DNA from: Paramacrobiotus metropolitanus
Lineage: Eukaryota > Tardigrada > Eutardigrada > Parachela > Macrobiotidae
Direction: 5' to 3'
NCBI RefSeq assembly: GCF_019649055.1
Contig: NW_026570221.1
Location: forward strand, 3,596,001-3,660,000
DNA length: 64,000 bases
In this document: positions 33,391-43,352 of the stretch, in pieces
Layout of the letters: every line of letters starts with the position of its first letter
Position numbering within the stretch: position 1 is the stretch's first letter
Notes under the pieces: generated by a model
Told to the model about the DNA's origin: nothing
Databases searched by the model: none
What the model saw: only the letters and a program-made list of their open reading frames with translations
Translations under genes and position numbers: made by a program

Positions 33391-34019
33391 GCAAATCTGT
33401 TATCCGCACTGTTTTTTGTTATATATACATTGTACTGGTTTTCTTATGCAGGGAAAAATGGATTAAATATTATTATTATTGATCCACTCTCGCTGCCTCC
33501 ATCCAAAGAACCGAGCAAGAAGGCTAGCAGAAGAACAACAATCATGCGACATACAGAATCCATAGTAATAAAACATAAGTAGCTGATACACACCTCAATT
33601 CCCCACTCGTTCTGCCACTTGGTCATTCATTCTGTTGAGGTACATTTGCTAACGTTTCGTAACCATGAAAACACCATGTACCGACCAAATCGCATAAGTT
33701 CCAACACTGTTACAACCTTACAAGTAAGTAATATAAACAACACTGTATTGCACTTTCACTTAAATTCAAAAGGTCAGCTAGATAGAACAAATAGAATCAC
33801 TCTTCCAGCTCGTCTTACAGTATATTGCACTGTTTATTATTATGTTGCAGGACGCGTATGCAATGTACAGGCTTGTCCCATAATGTCTATTGCATCAACA
33901 CAGCAATAGTGAAAAATTCCCGGTTCCGCCGATCTCCACGTTACGGCGTACAATGCCACACTATTTTTTTGCTACAAGCATTTGCCGTGGCTAACATGCC
34001 AAATATTCATATCTAAATT
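33391..34019. other. Intergenic, no gene seen
   Basis: Short ATT microsatellite near 33463-33480. No recognisable coding frame. Confidence 0.4.
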
Positions 34020-34350
34020 ATACCAGAAAACTATCGATGTAAATTAAGAAACGTTAACTTTCCCCCTTTATAATTATTTGAGGTCTTGAGAAGAGCAAAT
34101 TTGCAGTTGTGGTAGACCAAGCGTTTTTGCACGTTTTCAAGGAAGTGTTAATAAACCTTGAGCTGATTAGAAGCAGCGATAAATACACATGCGCTGTCGT
34201 GTTGCAGCTAGCTGTTATGGGTGGTACGGGTGACCTTTAAGCCGGCGCGCTGTGGCCCTTGGTCACTAGCGGCGATAGACAGGTATACTGCTTGTCCCGC
34301 AGCAGTCGTCCCACAATAATATAGTAAAATGGCCAATGTCAAAACGCCGG
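34020..34350. repeat. Diverged copy of the 51.3-52.5 kb inverted-repeat element
   Basis: The stretch ACCAGAAAACTATCGATGTA... to GGTAGACCAAGCG matches 51670-51775. After a deletion, GAGCTGATTAGAAGCAGCGA... through GCAGTCGTCCCACAAT matches the right arm at 52270-52430. One arm only; no open frame of interest. Confidence 0.6.
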
Positions 34351-34860
34351 TACAACAAGGAAAAATAATTCTCTAGCCGCAACAGCCATTTTACTAAGAC
34401 CATCTGTGCAAACTAACAGACACCATGCTTTTTGCACGCTCAAAGGTAACCACGATGTGAATGCTTGTGTTATCTTCCTAATGGCCGGTTTTTCGATGGT
34501 TTCACCGCAAATGAATCATGCAAATCTGCCAGGGATAGTGCTGCTACAACCAGTCGCGTTAATTCTGTAAGGACATAATGACTGTTGCATTCAGTAATTA
34601 TTGATCAGCATTTATAAAACGCATTTTGATTTGTACAAATTAAATCAACACATGTGCGTCAACACAGCGACAGATACAAATGCGCAGCTTACGCCAAACT
34701 CCTCGAATTGGTTAGCCCTTGCGCAAAATACTGTACGTAATGTACTTGTGGTCTCCTTCCGATGCATTCTTTTAACTAGGTACTGGAGCGATTTTTAAAA
34801 GTAATCAATGTTTTAGGCGCATCGAACTGCTTCTGTTCATGTGATCGTTCTACACTGTCA

Positions 34861-35394
34861 CCGGTTCAGTGTTAACGTCACGTCCTGTCGCACGCTGTAC
34901 TCGTACTCAAAATCCCACAGCTGGTGTAGTTGTACAGCTGGACACAATCTCCCCATAGCACTAGATATAACCGTCCGCAGCACGACCGGGAAAATATATC
35001 GCTTCAACCAAAAAGTCACGAGCAAAGGGGAAATTTTGGGCAATCTACAGTAAAATCCCTCTACTACATACACCCTCCGTTCCCAGCTCTCTGAATGTTG
35101 TAAAGAGGTGTATGTTACACAGGGGCACTGCCCCTGGGGGTGGTCAATGACTCACCCCCAGGGGGCTGGCCATATATTGGTCAATAGCAACTAAACACGG
35201 TGCCGCTAATGTTTTGCTTACAAATTTATGTTAATCCTCCAAAAAATGGCTCTGCAGCGCTTTTGTTGAGCATGCCTTTTCGAAAAGCTGCTGTGTTACT
35301 GGCAGTTTATTCTACAGAATAAACCGGTAACCATTAATTTTCAACGCCTTTTTGCTGCTTTTACTGTCAGATCTGGTATTTTACTTTACCATTT
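34861..35394. other. Intergenic, with one small hairpin
   Basis: No gene seen. Contains a GC-rich hairpin at 35125-35165: CCCCTGGGGGTG and CACCCCCAGGGG, 12 bp perfect, 10-base loop. Confidence 0.6.
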
Positions 35395-36065
35395 TTCGAC
35401 GCAAGACGTATGGTCGCGGAAAATTCGTCGTTGGACTTTTCGAAGGATCTGACAAGTCACCGAAAAATAATTTACCGCGCTTAATTCTCACTAGTTTATC
35501 AGTTTTTTAGACGTGTTCTTATTTTTTCTTAGGTTTTATTCTTAGGTTTCTTAGGTTTTCTTAGTCTTTCTTAGACTTTCTTGGGTTTCTTAGGTTTCTT
35601 GGGTTTTATTAGTTTTTCTTAAAATTTTTTAGGGTTCTTATGTATTCTTTGGTTTGCTTATTTAAATTCTTAGGTTTATTAGTTTTCCTTTGAGTTGTTT
35701 AGGTTCTTTCTTTGGTCTTCGAGGTTTTTCTTAGGTTTTTAGGTTCTCAGGTTTTTTAGGTTGTTTGTTTGGTTTTGTTCTTTTCTAGATTTCCTTTTTT
35801 TAACTCTTAGTTATATTAGCAAATCGTTTATCTGATAGGCGAAATGTCGCTTCGTGGAGATGTCCTTGCGGCAAAATATCCTTGCGTCGAAACGGTCATA
35901 GGACGGAAATTCTCGCGGCGTAAAGTCCCGCTGATGAAATGTTCTGCGACGAAACGTCGCGCGGCGAGATGGCAGCTTGCGGTGAAATGTCTGCGACCAA
36001 AAGTCCGGCGACTAGTTGTCCGCGGAGAAATGTCGCGGTGCCAAAGATAGCACGACAAATGGTTA
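35395..36065. mobile_element. Second array-ended foldback element with TTCTTAGG core
   Basis: The left end (35395-35465) carries GACGTATGGTCGCGG, TTCGTCGTTGGACTTTTCG. The core (35510-35815) is T-rich with many CTTAGGTTT(C/T) units. The right end (35838-36055) is an array of GCGACGAAA/GGCGAAATGTC units in inverted orientation. The arrays are of the same kind as in the MULE at 27.4-29.1 kb, and core plus left array match 290-660. No ORF belongs to it. The outermost bases (TTACCATTTTTCG and, reversed, TAACCATTTGTCG) look like terminal repeats; no target duplication was resolved. Confidence 0.7.
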
Positions 36066-36203
36066 ACTGGATATTATTATTATGACGTATGCAGTTTCTC
36101 AAATAAGCGATCGCAATTCTCGATCACTTCCCGCCATTACAAAAACTTCAAATCCAATCAATAATCATATAGAAAAGTTCAGCTCCGTCAGCAGCGCGGG
36201 TTA

Positions 36204-39200
36204 TTATCGGCTCAGCACCGCCATATCGAACCCATCCAATACCGGATCAATGCCGCTTTTCTGTGTGCCGTTCCTGGGTAAAACCAGCAGCGTCTTCGTC
36301 TGCACAATCCACTCATGCACGCCCAGGTGGGGCCGGAACCAGCACTGGACCGATCCTCCATCCGCCAGCGTGACGGCTCGAAAGTGAAATTCCACCTGCA
36401 AAAGCTGGCCAGGGCTGTTGACGGCCAATTGGTAGTCAGCTTCCACATCCCGGGGTCCTTCCCCGGCGGGCATCGGGAGCCCGTACGGCGCCTCCCAGGG
36501 ACCTTGGACGATGCGGCCCTGATGCACCCACATCAACTGGCTGGGCAGGTTCAGGAGAAGGCCTTCGGGAACCGGCAGCCGGATGTGCCACTGCACCGTG
36601 ACTTCCTCGCCCTCGATGGCCGTCACGTTACTCTCGTCGGCCGCGGCGAAGACGTCGCGGCGCTGCGTGATCAGCGGGAGAATGAGGAAGCGCTGCAGGA
36701 TGCGGCGCTCCCGGGTGTAGGGAGGGTCGATGACGCACTGCAGGAGGCCGCCGGAGCGCATGGTGACGTTGCGGACGACGACGGTCAATGTATCGTTAAC
36801 GTGGGTGAAGTTGTAGGTCTGCCCCGTGATGTCCTGCGCCGGCAGCGGCTGCGGCCGTCCATCTTCGAAGACGACCCAGTTCTGGTGCACCCAGGACACA
36901 TGACGCCAGTCCACATCGGCCGGAACGCGGCAGTGGAACGTCGTGTTCTCGCCCAAACGCGGCCGGTCCATCACGCATTCCGTCAGGAATTTGTTCACCG
37001 CCAACCCCGGGAATACGACGCGGTCGTCCTGTCGGTGCGGCATGGCTTCCGTCAGCATGTCCTTCACTAACGTGCAAATCAGTTGTAAAAGCTTGTCGAC
37101 AAGCTGAGCATTCGTAAATACAGCGAACATTAGGAATTTACGGGTAGCTTGTAAATCCGTACTACGGCGCGCCACGGCATACTGTCTAAACACGTAACAT
37201 GCATTTGGCTGGCTGGTGGCTTGGTGCACACCGGATATTTTAACGAGAACAATTATAACTACCTGGCGTAAGGTGGCTACAAAGCGGTCGATGCAGTACA
37301 GGACAATCCAACTGCGAAGCGCAGTTTTGCATTGCGATGAACGTAGTGCAGTGGCCATCATACAAGCGCCAACTTCGCACTAGTATCGCTCTACCCGTAT
37401 CTTTACATGCTAAATTGATGGCAGGGTTGTAATTGCATCGTGTCTTCTTATTCCGTTAAGAACACGTTCCTCTATAAATTCGGCAGTCGCCAAGCTACTG
37501 TGGCTGTCCGTCAGCGCGCGCCCACTGCCACAAGGGGACAGTACACAATATTTCAATCTATGTTGACACTTTACAACAGAAAATATTGGAAAAATAATTT
37601 TTTTTATTCATTTGTTTCCCCTTATCGTTATTTCTGATTGTAAAGTTTCAATTCATTTCAAAACTGCCTCAAAACAAAACTGACTGAATTCCAACAGAGG
37701 TCCTCACGGCGAATGTACTTCCCAAGAATACGAAGCTATGGATAAGGAGAAACCAAACGGCTGCGTTTGTTGTGCACGAAGCCACACTTCAGAGGGGCCG
37801 CTATTGGCTAAAAAGCTAGAACGGTGCTAGCTGCGGTGCGGCGGTGCTAGCTGCAGTTTCCGGATACAAATCGATCGTGTTTTTATCTATTATCATTTTA
37901 TATAGAATTATTATATTTCTAGAGGAAGCTTTTGAAATTTTGCTGAAATATTGTTATATGCATCGTTACCCAGCGACTTTCCGATTATAGTTATATAATC
38001 TTAAATTACCGGAAACCAGGATTAGAATAAAATTCAAGATTTCTGGTATTTTATAGCGGCTTGGCTGGGGGTACGTATTTATATCAGCATTTTCCATCGT
38101 CCAGGAGCTGGGCACGCCGGCGCACGGGCCCGAGGAGGGCGTGTACAGCTGGGCGGAGCTGCTGGACCTGGCCAAGTACGTGCCGGACGTGGCCATCCTG
38201 GAGCGGCACGCCGCCATCGCGCCCAACAAGTGCTGCACGGTCATCTACACCTCCGGCATTTTTTCTTTTCTTTATTGGTGTTATTATCTAACTACAGTAG
38301 CCATCTTCTTTTAATGGAGATATGTTAACAGCTTACAGGAAAGCTGTTTTAGGATTAGTAGAAAATTTCTTGCATTTTTAGTTGAATTTTTTGAGATAGA
38401 AAGTTACGCAGATACACCCGCGGAACCCGGCGCGATTCGTTCCCGAAAATTCTACAGACGTCATTAGCATTTTCCAAAAATTTCAAGGTGATTTTTCCGA
38501 GTTTAATTATTGATTAATTTATTTATTTCCGAATTTAATTTATATCGAAACAATTTAACAATTACTCTAAGTCAAGTATTCAGCCCTATCGGTCTCCGAC
38601 AAACTGGTACAGCAGATTCAAGGAGAAAAACAAGCAGGTACAGCAAAATAACACAGAAACTCTGGCTGAGACAATTTCCGGACACAATCGTACTTATTGT
38701 ATTTTACTGAATTAATAATTAACATTATTATTATCAATTGTTATTATTATTATTGTTGAACTCAGTAGACAGCTCCTTTACTAATGCAGATATATTATTA
38801 TCACGCATTCAGGATACTGGAAATTAATGCTGGGTTTTTTTGAAAATTTTGGTGTCTTTTTTTTAGCCTGATTTTATGAGATGGAAGTTACTCAACCGAA
38901 AAAATATTGAAAAAAATTATCTATCAAGGCAAATCGTCCAGCGGCCCGCATGTACAGAACATCTAAAATTCCAAGAAAATTTCCCTTTTTTTCCGAGCTC
39001 GGAATTCAGAGAAAAAGCTCCATTTCGCTCGCCACGCCCAGCGACGCACGTTATCCTGCGAAATACACCAGAAAATCCATGAAAAAATATTAAACAAATT
39101 TTCGAATATTATTATTTTCGCCACACCGGCCTCGTAATAATTGTAAAAATTAGACGTTTTTCGAATCTAGCGCACCGGAACTGGACAACTAAATTAACTC

Positions 39201-39482
39201 GACGACAAATGCGTACAGCTGCATTTTAGCCAGAAATCCGGCGCAGTTGCGCAATCGGAGAGCCTGTTTTCAGGGAGCGTGTTCCGAGCACAGTAACCAG
39301 CCCACCACTCGCCGCAATCCAGGGGGAAAGCTATTTTCCCTGTGGATAATTACGCAGTACTCACGGTTGGCGGCCGTCGGCTGCTGAAGGGAACATCCGT
39401 CGGAGCAGTGAAGCTGCAGCAGAATAAGAAGCGTCAACCATGTCGGTGACAGGCAAGTGCCTCTTTTCCAGCACGGAGACAT
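36204..39482 (-). CDS. Secreted two-Ig-domain protein (copy B), two exons
   Basis: Exon 1 is 39482-39365 (ATG at 39482, donor GTGAGT). Exon 2 is 37066-36204 (acceptor TTGCACGTTAG). The intron is phase 1 and the total is 981 bp, 326 residues. The signal peptide is MSPCWKRGTCLSPTWLTLLI... with cleavage near DGCS. Ig domain 1 runs from RPRLGENTTFHC through HVSWVHQNW to GGLLQC, with N-glycosylation sequons (NFT, NDT, NVT). Domain 2 is EGEEVTVQW, LMWVHQGRI, GGSVQCWF. The first domain-2 cysteine is replaced by Trp, so the canonical disulfide cannot form. The C-terminus is GIDPVLDGFDMAVLSR. The 2.3-kb intron is homologous to that of copy A, but additionally contains an acyl-CoA-synthetase fragment. 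Function unknown. Confidence 0.85.
38095..38259 (+). pseudogene. Acyl-CoA synthetase (ACSBG) exon fragment in the Ig gene B intron
   Basis: About 160 bp encode, without any break, LGTPAHGPEEGVYSWAELLD... through APNKCCTVIYTSG, the AMP-binding region of the gene at 43.4-47.8 kb (there at about 46545-46705, minus). Nucleotide identity is roughly 93% by eye. Most differences are synonymous (GAA/GAG, CTC/CTG, AAA/AAG), with Met to Leu and two changes at the left end. It stops in mid-motif, just before GTTGNPKG. Confidence 0.9.
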
Positions 39483-39609
39483 TGCAGCGGCGGCCAGCAG
39501 AACAACGATAACCTGGCAATGATGATTATACTTTAATCATACAGCAGAGACACCAACAACAGTAGAAAACGGCTTAGCTAATTGATTTGGAAATTCAGAT
39601 AATTTTTGG

Positions 39610-39672
39610 GTAATTAATCAGCCCATAACAGGCATATGCCTGTTATCAGTGTTATGGGCTGTAATTTAGGCT
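39610..39672. repeat. Small palindrome ATAACAGGCATATGCCTGTTAT
   Basis: A perfect 22-base palindrome (center near 39641) nested in a larger inverted pair, CAGCCCATAACA and TGTTATGGGCTG. Confidence 0.85.
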
Positions 39673-39969
39673 GACTATCAAGTGTAAAATTGTAAATTAG
39701 AACTAACGCACGGGTAGCTTGCAAACTGCAGCTGCAACGAACTGAACGAAGGAAGGACCAGAGGCGCCGTGAACCGACCACCCGGGCGGCCGTCCCATCC
39801 GCAAAGGCTGCAGACGGCCCACCACACCGGTCAGCGCGCTGCGCCGCTGCACGATGATCAAGCAGTAATTCTGACACTCACTAGAAAAAATACAAATACA
39901 ATTCTTTCTTTAACCAACCATGCCGTAACACCTTATGGCCTTGCCGTTTATCGCCGCGCCTTCCACTCG

Positions 39970-40230
39970 TGCCGAAGTGAGCAGCAGCAGCGCTAGATGA
40001 GCGGAGCAAGACCGAGGAAAATCGCGGCATGCAGCGCGTTGAGGATGATCGACGGGTCGTCCCCGGAGGCTGGGAGAGCTGGGGATCATGCGGACCCGAT
40101 GGACCGAGCTGGTAGGTGTCCGCGCCCAGATGATCCTGCAGAAACAGGCACAACGCCAGCAGCAGAGTTTGCGCAGCACCGGATCAGCGTGCAAATCCAA
40201 CGAGGCAGCGCATCGATCGTCTTCAGATGA
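39970..40230 (+). mobile_element. LINE-tail element (second copy)
   Basis: Shares the head GAGCAGCAGCAGCGCTAGA, the word GGTAGGTGTCCGCG and the tail RISVQIQRGSAS with 18950-19440. Both copies lie upstream of one of the paralogous Ig genes. No intact LINE frame remains. Confidence 0.6.
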
Positions 40231-40602
40231 TCCTGTCCTTTTCGTCCTGTTGACCCAGTATGTAGTCGTACTGAAAATGAGTTTCCACTTTCCTCTAATT
40301 AAATAAAATTAATTTAATTTATTTTACAGAGTTCCCGGTTAATTTCTTCTTATAATAATTGCTGTGCGTCGGCCAATGTGACTGTGATACCTGTGTAAAT
40401 TAAACTTTAATTAAGTCAAGCTAAATTAAATTAAATTTTAATTAATTAGATTTGTTCAAATTAATTTTTATTAAATTTGAATTAAATCAGTTAATTTAGC
40501 GTAACTTTTAATTTATTATAGCTTTAATTGCAGTTTAAAGGATGCGTTCATCTACGATATTGATTTAGCTGTGTACAATTGCATTCTCACTGAAATTCCA
40601 GG
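40231..40602. other. AT-rich intergenic, no gene seen
   Basis: Dominated by TTAAATTAAATT-type words. No coding content. Confidence 0.5.
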
Positions 40603-40830
40603 TTCCCGCTCCTCCCGGCGATCCTGCGGGATGTAGCCGGTTGCTTGTCGGACTGGGTCGGCCAGCGTTGCACGAAGCCCGGTAACAGGCAGAACTTCAG
40701 GGCGACCGGGCCGTCATCCCGAGTCCGCTCTTCCGCTAGAGTATAGTTAGCGGAGTGCCGGCACGAGCTGCTTCCGGCGTTCTGCCAGTTCCTCAACGCG
40801 CTGCTGGTCCGCGGGGACAACCGGTCAGTT
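40603..40830 (+). pseudogene. Orphan exon with an in-frame stop, unidentified
   Basis: Bordered by a good acceptor (CTGAAATTCCAG) and a donor-like GTCAGT near 40829. One frame reads FPLLPAILRDVAGCLSDWVG..., meets a TAG near 40740, and continues in the same frame as ECRHELLPAFCQFLNALLVR. GC-rich against AT-rich flanks. The helical, leucine-rich look recalls HEAT-type repeats, but I cannot name a family. Most simply a nonsense-mutated exon of a duplicated gene. Confidence 0.4.
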
Positions 40831-41760
40831 TCTCCTTCTTCTAGATTTTTTTCAGTTTTATTCTTTCATTTTATTTTTCGATTCTAACTTCCCGTTCCTT
40901 CCGCTGCTTTTATATTTTAGGCTTTCGAATTTTAATTGCATTTGGTTAATTACATAAATAACACTCGAGCTTGAAGAATAAATTTCACGTTTACTCTGTA
41001 CATCAACGAATTCACATTTTTGAAATATAACCAAAATAAATATGAATTAAAAACAATGCTAGCATTGCTAACAAAATTAAGCTTTTCTTAAAAATTAATA
41101 AAAAAAAAATGGTTATTAGTTTTAGAAACGGACAAAAATTGTGTTAACGAAATATAATTATTAAAAATTAAAAGTTTCAAAAATTAATAAATCCAGCAAC
41201 TAGAGAAAAGGCAAGAATTATATTAACAAGAATAAATGAAATTGTTCTGCAAATAAAGAAAACAACTGATCTATTTTTCCGAATTATTTAAGCTCAAGTT
41301 TTTCCTCAACCTAAAGGATTTTTGCATTTCCTTAATTTCCGTAAATATTTTAAGAATAATTTGGATTTTGCTGGCGAATCTAACAACCTGTAAATAAATA
41401 TTCATTATGTTAACTTAGTTAATTAAATATCACTGTAGCCTGTAGCGTTGATTTTGCAATTTTATTAGTGAAAATCGGTTGTTCAAATAAAATCAAAACA
41501 GACAAAAATTAGAAAAAGAAGCTACGAATGTTACCGAATTAAAAATTTTCCTAAAATCAATAATCAACTTAATTTTTAAAAAGACTACATCGGCGTTAAT
41601 GAAAATAACTGTTTTTAAGAATCAATAAAATAAGCTCAAATCAGAAAAAAAACTTGGAGTTACGTTAAACAACACCAAAAATGTTTCAAAAATAAATCAG
41701 GAAAAAAAGTAACATCTGACATTTTTTTGGGTATTTCGTCGCAATTTTCGGGGATCCCAT
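40831..41760. other. AT-rich intergenic, no gene seen
   Basis: Long A-rich/T-rich stretch without recognisable reading frames or repeats. Confidence 0.55.
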
Positions 41761-41769
41761 AACGGATAT

Positions 41770-42020
41770 TTTCGTCTTGGATGCCCGACGCCGACTAAAA
41801 CCAGTACTTATGCGCTGCCATTAACACGCTGGCAGCCGCCCCGGGCCGCGGCAGCCCCGGCACCCGTCTCCATTGAAAACACTGGATGGCATAATCGTCC
41901 ATCCCGTTCTGCTCGCTCCCGTTCTCCCAGGGAAGAGTTAGACCGAATATCCGGACGATTTTGGGAATTAGTCATCCAGGAGAGGCTGCGGCGCATGCTG
42001 CGGGGGCAGGCCATTACGTA
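41770..42020 (+). CDS. Possible terminal exon of an unidentified protein
   Basis: An open plus frame of about 80 codons ending with TAG at about 42018. It contains YALPLTRWQPPR, then RPSRSARSRSPREELDRISG and RFWELVIQERLRRMLRGQ. The composition (RS-rich, then an amphipathic basic helix) looks protein-like, and the region is GC-rich. There is no clear acceptor upstream, no ATG and no recognised homolog, so it may be chance. Confidence 0.25.
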
Positions 42021-43352
42021 GATTCGCTGTAGCGTAATTTCTTCGAATTTCGAATTCGTCCCTTTCGAGTGATGGCTGTCCCCACTCCGCAGCGTGTAAT
42101 GCGCTACAGAGTCAAAACAGTTGGCTGAAACGTTCCAGGAAGATTCATTTCCGAAGTTAATTCGGAACCAGATGCTTCCCAGTAATAACTGCTTCCTGGG
42201 CGCCAATGCGAAAGACTCGTTCTTCGGGGAAAACACTACTGAAAAGCCAAGTACAGACGCGCAGCCATGGTTCGATTTTCAGAAATAATGCGAAGGCGAC
42301 GGCATGCCCGTGGCGTAATGGTGCGAAGGTAACTGCAGGGTTCTGTGGCCGCTCGATGACAGGTGCGGCTGACTGCCACACGCCAGGATGGACTTTGAAC
42401 TGCCAGTCCGAACGTTGCGTGCTGTCGCCCAGTGTATGCGAGAGTTGCCCATAATTTTGTCGGTTTGATCGACGGTTTACTAGCGCACAGAATGCAGATG
42501 AGCTGACTGCTATAACTGAGAAGTACGCGTACAGAGTTGCATGTTTGGCTCCACCGGTCACTAACACCACCGCCCATGTGGTGCGCTACAGGAGCAGCTG
42601 CTGATCGCACCACGTGCGGTTTCATTTCTTCGTCAATGGTCGGTAGTCATTAGAACAAAAAACAAAAATAAAAATGTTGGAATTAAAAATTTCTAAAATG
42701 TCTAAACGTGGAAGAGCGGTTGCTTCACAGTGCACCTGGTCCTGTCCCTGTTCGACTTTGGTTTTTTATGGAAATTTCGTTTACTTCCTGCTTCGAAATT
42801 ACTGAGCGAAGTTTTTACTATGAAAGCTATTCGTTTCTGGTATTTTTGCAATTGTCCGGAAATTTTAACAACAGGTGACCAAAATATAAGAACGTTTACA
42901 TAGGAAAGAATATTCACAGTGACCGAAATATGAGAAAAACCGAAGTAGGGCTACAAGGGCATACTGCATTGCGGACATATAGGCAGCCGACGCATGTTGT
43001 TCTATGATTTCTATCGTATATTACTGTACTGTCTTTTAAGCATCCATAATCAACGTTGACAGACAATTGTGATAATTGTTATGTCTATACGTTCATCGAA
43101 TACTGATTACTGATGCACGGATTATTATGAGCGAATCTCGGTAAGAGATGCTTAATATCATGTAAATAACATTATACCACGGTGCACATGACAGAAAAAT
43201 GAGAATCTTAAAAATGGCGCAAGATTATACTACAGTGAGCAAAAACGCTTTCTGAAAGGTCATGCCTTCTCTCAGCACACATGAATAACAGAGAGAAAAA
43301 GACAGCACCGTGCGACGACAACGATGCATGGCAGAGATGGGCGTGGTTTCGC
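42021..43352. other. Intergenic, downstream of the ACSBG gene; no gene seen
   Basis: Several open frames of 70-140 codons cross 42157-42625 on the minus strand, but they overlap each other and show no domain. No polyadenylation hexamer for the minus-strand gene was recognised. Confidence 0.4.

Noticed and set aside
36315-37070. Plus frame of 251 codons
   Set aside because: Antisense shadow of Ig gene B exon 2.
42157-42625. Overlapping minus frames of 130-137 codons
   Set aside because: No domain, no splice support, and equally open in neighbouring frames.
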